A stretch of 18,717 bases of DNA from Chthoniobacterales bacterium (GTDB lineage: Bacteria > Verrucomicrobiota > Verrucomicrobiia > Chthoniobacterales > UBA6821), in contig JAIPKF010000009.1 of the NCBI GenBank assembly GCA_021733705.1, positions 1-18,717 of the forward strand, read 5' to 3'. How positions within the stretch are numbered: position 1 is the stretch's first letter; each line of letters begins with the position of its first letter. Below the pieces are notes generated by a model. It was not told the origin of the DNA, ran no database searches, and was given only the letters and a program-made list of their open reading frames with translations. Both the position numbers and the translations under genes were made by a program. Below, one piece after another: positions 1 through 6,899 of this stretch.

Positions 1-2078
1 TAATCCCCAAAAAACAAAAAGGACTCCTCTATCATTTCAAACTTGAAATTGTCGAAGAGCCTGGCACATGGCTAGAAATAGCCACCACACGTCCTGAGAC
101 AATCATGGGAGATGTGGCTCTTGCAGTAAATCCGGAGGATCCTCGTTATGCCTGCTTTATCGGCAAGCATGTACGTCGACCTCTACCGACGGAATCGGAA
201 CTGCTTTTACCAATCATCGGAGATGCTTGTGTCGACATGCAATTTGGAACAGGTGTTCTTAAAGTCACTCCAGCCCATGATCCCCTCGATTATGAAATAG
301 GAAAACGCCACAACCTTCCTATCATTGAAATCATGAATCCAGATGGGACGCTCAATGCTCTTGCCGGTCCCTCCTTTGCTGGGAGTGATCGTTTTGAAGC
401 ACGTATAAAAGCTGCTCAATCTCTTCGTGAGCTCGGTTTGCTTGTCAAAGAGGAGCCCCATGAAAACAATGTTGGCTTTAGCGAACGTGCCGACGTCCCT
501 ATTGAGCCTCGTCTTAGCGAGCAGTGGTTTTTAAAGTACCCCAAAACGAAGGAAGCTCGGTTAGCTGTAAAAAATAGATTAACCCGTTTTTTCCCGGAGC
601 GTTGGGAAAAAGTTTACGACCATTGGCTGGAACATATTCAAGATTGGTGTATTAGTCGTCAGCTATGGTGGGGACATCAAATTCCGGCATGGTATTCGCA
701 ACAAAATTCTGAAATTAAGGTCCAACTTGAATCGCCTGGACCCGGGTGGACTCAAGATCCTGATGTTCTCGATACTTGGTTCTCATCTTGGCTCTGGGCG
801 CATGAGACGATGGATGCGGCAACACATAGAAAATTCTTCCCCACGTCAGTTCTGGTAACCGGGCCTGATATCATTTTCTTTTGGGTAGCACGCATGATCA
901 TGGCGAGCCTTGAATACACAGGAAAACTTCCCTTCCGTGATGTCTATTTTACTGGAATTATCCGTGATAAAAGTGGACGTAAAATGTCTAAAAGCCTTGG
1001 AAATTCTCCTGATCCACTCGATCTCATTGCAAAATATGGAGCTGATGGACTTCGATTTGGAATAATACGCATGGCCCCTTATGGTCAAGATGTTCGCTTT
1101 GAAGAAAAACTTATTGAAGAGGGTCGCAACTTTGCCAATAAGCTTTGGAATGCAGCTCGATTCCGGCAGATGCACGGCCTTTGCAATACCAATATTAATC
1201 TCTCTCTTCACGGACTATCGGATATTGCTATCACCTTGCTTGCACAGTTTGATACGATGCATCAGAAGCTTCGAGAAGCCTATCAAGAATATCGCTTCCA
1301 AGAAATCACTCTGCTTCTCTATCATTTTTTCTGGAATGATTACTGCGATTGGTTCGTGGAGGCCGCAAAACCGACTCTTCATAATGGATCAGCAAAAGAA
1401 AAAGAGGCTCTTCTCGCAGTCATAGATTATGTCTTCTCTGGATTCTTGCGTCTGCTCCACCCCTTCATGCCTCATATTACTGAAGAAATCTGGAAACGGC
1501 TCGAACTCACGGCCCCCCCTTCCAATCGGGATCGCCCACCTCTTCTTCTCTATACTCAACCTCCTGAAACAGATTCGCTTTCTCACCTTAGTAAAGAAAA
1601 AATTATTGAAGCTACAGAAAAGACAGAGTCTCTTTATAAAGCCATTCGAGCAGCAAGAAATTTACGTGGTGAATTTAAAATCAACCCCAAACAATCCATC
1701 CCATTTCTCATTTCCCAAAAACCACAGGAGTTGCCATGGAGCGAATTGGAGATTTCCATTTTTGAATCATTGGCACGTGCCAAAGAGGTCATCATTCTGG
1801 AAGAAAATCCTCCCAAAGAGAGTGCTTCCGTTTTGACAGAACGTGGGATGATCACTATACCACTGGAGGGTCTTATTGATATTGAAGCCGAACGAAAACG
1901 TCTTCTTCATGAAATTCAAACTGTGGAAAGTGAGATTATCAAAGTACGATCCAAGTTAGCTAACCCTGACTTTGTAAAAAAGGTTCCTGCCTCTGTTCTC
2001 AATGAACATCAAGAACGTGAGGGTAGATGGAAGGAACGGCTTACACTGCTCCAAGGAATGTTAGAAAAAATAAGTTAG
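1..2078 (+). CDS. valS: Valine--tRNA ligase, 5'-truncated by the window edge
   Basis: This enzyme charges tRNA-Val with valine in the cytoplasm. The reading frame is open from position 3 to the stop at 2076-2078, giving about 691 residues. The N-terminal part with the HIGH motif lies upstream of the window. An ATG at 105 is internal, because clear ValRS sequence (LEIATTRPETIMGD, part of the CP1 editing domain) spans it. Further on come the class I motif DWCISRQLWWGHQIPAW, the KMSKS signature (981-995, RKMSKSLGN), the anticodon-binding alpha-helical domain, and the C-terminal coiled-coil arm that is diagnostic for bacterial ValRS (about 1870-2070, rich in E, K, R and L). The next gene, pdhA, starts about 27 bp downstream on the same strand, so read-through is likely. 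No frameshift or missing motif is seen in the visible part. Confidence 0.97.
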   Translation, partial: IPKKQKGLLYHFKLEIVEEPGTWLEIATTRPETIMGDVALAVNPEDPRYACFIGKHVRRPLPTESELLLPIIGDACVDMQFGTGVLKVTPAHDPLDYEIGKRHNLPIIEIMNPDGTLNALAGPSFAGSDRFEARIKAAQSLRELGLLVKEEPHENNVGFSERADVPIEPRLSEQWFLKYPKTKEARLAVKNRLTRFFPERWEKVYDHWLEHIQDWCISRQLWWGHQIPAWYSQQNSEIKVQLESPGPGWTQDPDVLDTWFSSWLWAHETMDAATHRKFFPTSVLVTGPDIIFFWVARMIMASLEYTGKLPFRDVYFTGIIRDKSGRKMSKSLGNSPDPLDLIAKYGADGLRFGIIRMAPYGQDVRFEEKLIEEGRNFANKLWNAARFRQMHGLCNTNINLSLHGLSDIAITLLAQFDTMHQKLREAYQEYRFQEITLLLYHFFWNDYCDWFVEAAKPTLHNGSAKEKEALLAVIDYVFSGFLRLLHPFMPHITEEIWKRLELTAPPSNRDRPPLLLYTQPPETDSLSHLSKEKIIEATEKTESLYKAIRAARNLRGEFKINPKQSIPFLISQKPQELPWSELEISIFESLARAKEVIILEENPPKESASVLTERGMITIPLEGLIDIEAERKRLLHEIQTVESEIIKVRSKLANPDFVKKVPASVLNEHQEREGRWKERLTLLQGMLEKIS

Positions 2079-2105
2079 AAAATTAGTAGCTTACAAAGAT
2101 TTTTG

Positions 2106-3143
2106 ATGGAACAACAAGCCAACAACAACTGCAAATCAACAACAACAGGCGGCACACTTGAGATCGCTAGTGACCTCTATTGCCAAGCTTATCGCTTGAT
2201 GCTTACGGCAAGACTACTGGAAGAAAAATTAGCAGCTCTCAAACGCTCTGGAAAAATTGTAGGTGGTGTATTTCTAGGCCGTGGTCAAGAAGCACTCAGT
2301 GTGGCACTAGGAATTCATCTTCGCAAAGGAGATATTTATGCCCCTCTGATTCGAGATCAAGCAGGCCGTCTTGCTTTTGGTGAAGGAATGTTAGATGCCC
2401 TACGAACCTATCTTGGATCAGCTTTAGGATCGATGCGTGGACGCGATGGTAATATTCATCGAGGTCGTCCAAGAGAAGGCTATTTTGCGATGATTAGTCA
2501 TCTTGGGGCTATGGTCTCTGCTGTCTGTGGAGCCTTAATTGCAAGGCGCTTTCGTGGAGAAACAAGTATTGTTGGTGCTACCTGTATTGGAGATGGAGGG
2601 ACTTCTACGGGCAGTTTTCATGAAGGGCTTAATTTAGCAGCTATTGAAAAACTCCCCCTAGTGGTTGTTGTTGCCAATAATCAATATGCTTACTCAACAC
2701 CCAACAGCTCCCAGTTTGCCTGCCACCATCTTGTTGATCGAGCCATCGGGTATGGCATCACTGGTCATCGTGTTATTGGAAATGATCTTGCTGATTGTCT
2801 TAAAGTCCTCCAAAAAGCGGTGGCAGCTGCACGAACTGGTGGTGGACCCCAGCTCGTAGTAGCAGATTTGTTGCGCCTTATTGGTCATGCTGATCATGAT
2901 GATGCTAGTTATATTACGGAAGCTCAAAAACAATCTCCTCTAGGGCGTGATTGCTTGATTTTAGCCCAAAATACTATCCTAGAAAAAAGATGGATGTCGC
3001 AAGAGGAACTAGATTTATGGCAAAAAGAGATTGAGGTGGAAATTGAAGCAACAACAACACGTGTTTTACGTGAACCAGCACCCGACCCCGAAGAAGAATT
3101 GTGGATACCTTTTGCCACAAGCCACATTCATAGTGAATCCTAG
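2106..3143 (+). CDS. pdhA: Pyruvate dehydrogenase E1 component, alpha subunit
   Basis: This is the thiamine-diphosphate-binding half of the heterotetrameric E1 enzyme, which decarboxylates pyruvate and passes the acetyl group to lipoyl-E2. The 345-residue length is normal for the family. The TPP/Mg motif is intact: GDGGTSTGSFHEG, then about 27 residues on from GDG the paired Asn of VVANNQYAYSTP. The active-site loop GHADHDDASY matches the conserved GHxxxDD region of E1 alpha. I prefer the ATG at 2106 over the TTG codon immediately before it; neither has a Shine-Dalgarno sequence. The N-terminus is rich in Asn, Gln and Thr and is probably disordered. The gene follows valS by 27 bp and precedes pdhB by an unusually long 229 bp gap. 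A branched-chain or acetoin dehydrogenase E1 alpha is possible from sequence alone, but the neighbouring E1 beta, E2 and E3 genes make PDH most likely. Confidence 0.9.
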   Translation: MEQQANNNCKSTTTGGTLEIASDLYCQAYRLMLTARLLEEKLAALKRSGKIVGGVFLGRGQEALSVALGIHLRKGDIYAPLIRDQAGRLAFGEGMLDALRTYLGSALGSMRGRDGNIHRGRPREGYFAMISHLGAMVSAVCGALIARRFRGETSIVGATCIGDGGTSTGSFHEGLNLAAIEKLPLVVVVANNQYAYSTPNSSQFACHHLVDRAIGYGITGHRVIGNDLADCLKVLQKAVAAARTGGGPQLVVADLLRLIGHADHDDASYITEAQKQSPLGRDCLILAQNTILEKRWMSQEELDLWQKEIEVEIEATTTRVLREPAPDPEEELWIPFATSHIHSES

Positions 3144-3372
3144 CGTGTCTACATCGACCCCATTATATTAGAAATATCTCCACGATTTTTTATTTACATC
3201 CCTTTTTTTAGGATAATGCGCAAATGAACTTTCAATAATAAAAAATTGAGGCAACATCACTATTCATCAAGCTCCTAACCCCTTTGATTCATAGAACCTC
3301 TTAGCACAATAATTTCTGGAGCATTTTTGACTCATTTGAATTTCACTAAAGAGAACACCCTTTTACATTTTC
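3144..3372. other. 229 bp spacer between pdhA and pdhB, with a weak candidate promoter
   Basis: No gene, RNA or repeat is recognisable in this A+T-rich gap. A possible sigma70-type promoter for pdhB is TTGATT at 3284-3289, then an 18 bp spacer, then AATAAT at 3308-3313. This would give a leader of about 55 nt. In A+T-rich DNA such matches occur by chance, so this is only a suggestion. Subunit genes of a 1:1 E1 heterotetramer are usually almost adjacent, so the length of the gap is itself unusual. Confidence 0.3.
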
Positions 3373-4341
3373 ATGACCAGCATCACTTACCTTGAAGCCA
3401 TTCGTGCCGCTCAGGCGCATGCCCTAAAAGAAGATTCGAGGGTTTTTATCTATGGACAGGATGTGGGTGCTTTTGGAGGTGCTTTCAAAGCGACAAAAAA
3501 TCTTGCCAAAGAATTCCCCGGACGAGTAATGGATTCGCCTATTAGTGAAGATGCCATGATTGGAATGGCTATAGGAGCCGCTATTGAAGGAATGCGACCT
3601 ATAGTAGAAATGCAATTTGCTGATTTTTCAACATGTGGTTTAAATCAAATTGCTAATCATGCAGCCACTTTATTTTATCGCACAGAAGTTCCATGTCCTC
3701 TCGTGGTACGTCTTCCTTCTGGAGGGACCTCTGGAGGTGGACCGTTTCACAGTCAAAGTTTAGAGGCTATTTATGCTTACTTTCCTGGTCTAGTGGTAAT
3801 GACTCCAGGAACTGTGGAGGATGCGTACACGATGCTTCTTGAGGCAATTAATATCGATGATCCTGTAATTTTTTGTGAGCATAAATTTCTTTATTATCAC
3901 CTCAAAGCAGAATCCCTTCCCACAACAGCACTCCCCGCTAATAAAGCCCGAGTGACCCGGCCTGGCCGTGATGCTACCATTGTTACTTACAGCGCAATGC
4001 TTCATGAATCATTAGCAGCAGCAGCAGAACTATCACAGGATGGATATGAAATCGAAGTTGTGGATCTACGATCCGTAAAGCCGCTTGATACTGATACTAT
4101 TTTAGCTTCTGTAGCCAGAACTGGCCGTTTACTAGTGGTAAGCGAAGCCTTTCCTTGGGGAGGAGTCGCCGCCGAGGTTATTGCACGTGTCACTGCGGAA
4201 GGCTTTGGACTACTTGATGCTCCACCTCAACGTTTGAACGCTAAAGATACACCAGTTCCTTATCATCCCGCACTTTGGGGAACACATCGTCCAACTGCCT
4301 CCACTATTGCTTCTGCACTTCATCGACTGCTCAAGCTCTAA
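3373..4341 (+). CDS. pdhB: Pyruvate dehydrogenase E1 component, beta subunit
   Basis: This subunit pairs with PdhA to form the E1 active site. The 322-residue length is typical. Family hallmarks are present: the N-terminal TYLEAIRAA helix, the G-Q-D-V-G segment (normally GEDVG), SPISEDAMIGMAIGAA with the conserved Glu that contacts the thiamine, the RLPSGG loop followed by GPFHSQSLEA with the conserved His, and a C-terminal transketolase-type domain from about residue 195 (VVDLRSVKPLD, ALWGTHRPT). Translation starts at ATG 3373; only a weak purine stretch lies about 20 nt upstream. Downstream is an A/T-only hairpin (AAAAAATA at 4386-4393 with TATTTTTT at 4400-4407), then repeat copy A, then pdhC. 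The wide gaps on both sides suggest that expression may not be strictly coupled to pdhA or pdhC. Confidence 0.92.
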   Translation: MTSITYLEAIRAAQAHALKEDSRVFIYGQDVGAFGGAFKATKNLAKEFPGRVMDSPISEDAMIGMAIGAAIEGMRPIVEMQFADFSTCGLNQIANHAATLFYRTEVPCPLVVRLPSGGTSGGGPFHSQSLEAIYAYFPGLVVMTPGTVEDAYTMLLEAINIDDPVIFCEHKFLYYHLKAESLPTTALPANKARVTRPGRDATIVTYSAMLHESLAAAAELSQDGYEIEVVDLRSVKPLDTDTILASVARTGRLLVVSEAFPWGGVAAEVIARVTAEGFGLLDAPPQRLNAKDTPVPYHPALWGTHRPTASTIASALHRLLKL

Positions 4342-4443
4342 CGAACCGACTTAAAAAAGGACACAAACAAGACTTGTGGCCCTCAAAAAAATAGTAAATT
4401 ATTTTTTCTACGAAACTCCTATCTCAACTTAAATCTCCAATCG

Positions 4444-4631
4444 TTAACCCTCATATTTCATACTGAAGTATCATGAGTTGCTGCTCGAAGCTTATTAATA
4501 CAAAGCGGACGAAGGTTTGTGATGCCAGGCTGTATAACTACCATACCGGCCCAATCACAATTCGAGACCGAAACAGCAGTAATAAGCTTTCCTCCAGCCC
4601 TCGTAAATTTAGTATGAAATATTCGGGTCAA
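4444..4631. mobile_element. MITE-like palindromic repeat, copy A (subfamily 1), between pdhB and pdhC
   Basis: The element body is 4448-4627 (180 bp), flanked by TTAA (4444-4447) and a one-base variant, TCAA (4628-4631). The terminal inverted repeats are CCCTCATATTTCATACTGAA and, on the other strand, CCCGAATATTTCATACTAAA, matching at 17 of 20 positions. The whole element is a nested palindrome. AAGCTTATTA (4488-4497) pairs with TAATAAGCTT (4580-4589), and TTGTGAT (4517-4523) pairs with ATCACAA (4554-4560). All of these are centred on about 4538, where GTAT and ATAC close the loop. It shares its interior with copy C (inverted relative to it) and its ends with copies B1 and B2. It holds no convincing coding sequence. 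It ends 27 bp before the pdhC start, so any pdhB-pdhC transcript would carry the hairpin. Confidence 0.85.
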
Positions 4632-4658
4632 CCTTCTAACTGAAAGCATCCCACTCTC

Positions 4659-5864
4659 ATGCCTCAAATTCCTATTATCATGCCGCAACTCGGTGAATCT
4701 ATTGCCGAGGCATCAATTGTTAGTATTACTTTTTCAGTAGGGGATCATGTTGAGATTGACACTGATGTTTTTGAAGTAGAAACCAATAAAGCAATCATGA
4801 GTGTTACCGTCCCATGTGCCGGCCTCATTCAAGAGATCACTGCTGTTGTTGGAGAGAGCTATCCAGTTGGAGCGACATTGGGATTTCTTGAAATTAGTGA
4901 TGATGATGCAAAACGTCTTGGAGTCGATGATGCTCCCAAGCCCATCATTGAGAAGAAAGCCTCTCCCCCAAAAAAGCCGGCAACAGAAAAAGAAACTTCT
5001 TGGAAGTCATCTGTAGAGCCCACATTACGTGGACTTCCTGTTCCTGCGCATGCAGAGGGAGCCAGCTTTCTCTCCCCGCGCATGAAAGCACGTATGACAG
5101 AACTCGGTCTTCATTCTGCTGATCTAGCAGGTGTTGCTGGGAGTGGTGCTAATGGCAGAGTCACTATTGAAGATTTGGAGGCGTTCCTAGAAGATCTCGA
5201 ACGTAACAAAATTACTCCTGCCTCATCGATGCGTGTTGCTGTTGCAGATGCTATGAGGCGTAGTTGGACACGTCCTCTTGCAACGGTAGTTCTCCCAATT
5301 CAATGTGATATCATGCTGACTCATCGCAAAAATCAACCCTTAAAAGCTGGGCCCGCTCTCTATGCATTGCGTGCTCTTGCAATTGCGCTTGGAGAAAATT
5401 CAGCTATTGCAGGACGCCTTGTTGGAGCTCGTATTATTCATCCTAGATCTATCGACATAGGTTTTGCTGTTGAAGCTGCCGATGGAGTACTTGTTCCAGT
5501 GATTCGAAATGCTGACCAGTTCCGTCTTGTAGAACTTGTCGAACGTTACAATCGCCTCGTAGAACTTGCTCGTGCACGACGCCTTTCAGCGAGGGATACC
5601 GGAGGATCAATTGCTACTATCACTAATTATGGAGTCTTTGGCTTAACCATGGCTACTCCGATTCCTCTTCCTGAACAGACGCTTCTTCTTGGGATGGGAG
5701 TGGGTCAAATCACCCCTCATTGGGATAAGGAAAAAAATTCTTTTGTGCCAATTACAGAAGCTCAATTTACGTTGAGCTTTGACCATCGTGTGCTTGACGG
5801 AGGTGCTGCAGGGCGTCTGCTACTGCGTATTAAAGAACTTCTCAATGCTCCGGAACAATTGTAG
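4659..5864 (+). CDS. pdhC: Dihydrolipoamide acetyltransferase, E2 component of pyruvate dehydrogenase
   Basis: E2 forms the core of the complex and transfers acetyl groups from the lipoyl arm to CoA. The 401-residue protein has one lipoyl domain (about 1-80, lipoyl-lysine K44 in ETNKAIMSV), a Lys/Pro/Ala-rich linker, a peripheral subunit-binding domain (about 137-182: FLSPRMKARMTELGL then GSGANGRVTIEDLEAFL), and a catalytic domain ending in SFDHRVLDGG with the catalytic His (about H376) and Asp (about D380). Two catalytic-domain stretches depart from the usual sequence: PLATVVLPIQCDI where a Pro-His pair is common, and TITNYGVFGL where SNLG is common. It is therefore a divergent but apparently intact E2. 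No Shine-Dalgarno precedes the ATG. Only 27 bp separate it from repeat copy A, so its own promoter, if any, lies in or upstream of that repeat. The E3 partner is lpdA at 12883. Confidence 0.92.
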   Translation: MPQIPIIMPQLGESIAEASIVSITFSVGDHVEIDTDVFEVETNKAIMSVTVPCAGLIQEITAVVGESYPVGATLGFLEISDDDAKRLGVDDAPKPIIEKKASPPKKPATEKETSWKSSVEPTLRGLPVPAHAEGASFLSPRMKARMTELGLHSADLAGVAGSGANGRVTIEDLEAFLEDLERNKITPASSMRVAVADAMRRSWTRPLATVVLPIQCDIMLTHRKNQPLKAGPALYALRALAIALGENSAIAGRLVGARIIHPRSIDIGFAVEAADGVLVPVIRNADQFRLVELVERYNRLVELARARRLSARDTGGSIATITNYGVFGLTMATPIPLPEQTLLLGMGVGQITPHWDKEKNSFVPITEAQFTLSFDHRVLDGGAAGRLLLRIKELLNAPEQL

Positions 5865-5926
5865 CAATCGGTGAGCTGATTTTTTCATTGTGATTCATCA
5901 TCTTAATAAAAGTTCTTTCTCCTTCA

Positions 5927-6688
5927 ATGAAGTTAAAAACCAAGCACATGACTCCATCCAAAAATCAAAAGTATAGGCTGAAAGCTACTAGAATATTAGC
6001 GCTCAGCCTCATAGTAAGCTCAACTGTTACTTTTGCTCAACTTGAAGCAAATCCTTTGTCTCCTAATCCAGTAGCTGATAACAGTTCCGCGCTGAAAAAG
6101 CCTGATTCCGCCAATGCCTCTTTGGAATCATTAACCCCTGATGAAAAAACAGAGTTTCTTACAGCATATCAAAAAGCCTTGACTGATCCTGCTGTTCAAT
6201 CGACGCGTGAAATCACACGTATTACTCTTCATAAAGCTATGCTGAAGGCAGATCCCTCTGTTGAAACAATTCTTGCAAATATGGATGCTTATAACGCACA
6301 AAATGGTTTTAGCGTGAGCCGTAGTAAAAAAAGGTTGGGTGGTGATTTTCAGCATTGGCTTGGTAATTTTTGCCCGGCTGCAGTAGCTTCCCTCACCACC
6401 ACCGAGAAAGAGACTTTAGAGAAAATTCATGCTAAGGCGCTCCTTGATCCTTCAGTTCAAGAAGCAAGAAAAACCGCACATGCTACATTCTATAATGCCA
6501 TCTTCAATGCAGATCCTTTGATTGGTCCCATCATGAATAAATTAGGAATTCCTGCCCCATCAACGGTCCAGCCACTTTCCAATAAATCCTCCATTCAAAG
6601 CGAAGAAAAAATCTTAGGTGGTGATTTTCAAGCTTGGGGAGAAGAAATACTTGCCCCTAATATTTCCAATCAGGAAAAACCTGATTAG
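5927..6688 (+). CDS. Small secreted protein with two tandem repeats, function unknown
   Basis: The 253-residue protein begins with a basic stretch and a hydrophobic segment (about residues 20-37) that looks like a Sec signal peptide, with probable cleavage after TFA near residue 37. The ATG at residue 8 is an alternative start. The mature part contains two copies of a unit of about 80-90 residues (about 69-145 and 155-238). Each copy has an SLT-x-x-EK start, KAL-x-DP-x-VQ, a helix ending in NADP or KADP, and a terminal LGGDFQ-x-W motif. No enzyme motif is visible. I recall short secreted or periplasmic proteins with the DPxVQ pattern from Verrucomicrobia, but could not check this. It lies 62 bp after pdhC and faces the tRNA-Thr gene tail to tail. 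Confidence 0.75.
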   Translation: MKLKTKHMTPSKNQKYRLKATRILALSLIVSSTVTFAQLEANPLSPNPVADNSSALKKPDSANASLESLTPDEKTEFLTAYQKALTDPAVQSTREITRITLHKAMLKADPSVETILANMDAYNAQNGFSVSRSKKRLGGDFQHWLGNFCPAAVASLTTTEKETLEKIHAKALLDPSVQEARKTAHATFYNAIFNADPLIGPIMNKLGIPAPSTVQPLSNKSSIQSEEKILGGDFQAWGEEILAPNISNQEKPD

Positions 6689-6693
6689 CAAAA

Positions 6694-6769
6694 TGGAGCC
6701 GGCAGTCGGACTCGAACCGACGACCGGCTGATTACAAATCAGCTGCTCTACCAACTGAGCTATGCCGGC
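6694..6769 (-). tRNA. trnT-TGT: tRNA-Thr (anticodon TGT), CCA encoded
   Basis: Reading the minus strand, all arms of a 76 nt tRNA fold cleanly. The acceptor is GCCGGCA with TGCCGGC, the D arm is GCTC/GAGC with AGTTGGTA, the anticodon stem is GCTGA/TCAGC with loop TTTGTAA, the variable loop is CGGTC, and the T arm is GTCGG/CCGAC with loop TTCGAGT. The discriminator base is T, followed by a genomically encoded CCA. The anticodon TGT reads ACA and, by wobble, other threonine codons. It lies between the secreted-protein gene and the 3' end of glnD. Position 6770 upstream extends the acceptor palindrome by one A/T pair but is outside the mature tRNA. Confidence 0.97.
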
Positions 6770-6899
6770 TTTCTGTTAATAGTGAATCTTAACAAGTTGA
6801 GAAGAATTTCATAAAGCGCACTGTCACGCAAGAGCATAGTTAGAGTTCTTCTGACTTTTTACTACAAAGGATTCGTATATTTTACTTGAAGAAAAAAAA

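Noticed and set aside
846..1211. 121-codon antisense frame inside valS
   Set aside because: Shadow of a strongly conserved gene in another frame; composition is not protein-like.
4458..4688. 76-codon open frame on the minus strand
   Set aside because: It lies mostly in repeat copy A and overlaps the start of pdhC; no recognisable motif.
5865..5926. Terminator after pdhC
   Set aside because: A T6 run follows a short imperfect palindrome (ATCGGTGAGCTGAT), but the stem is too weak to support a call.
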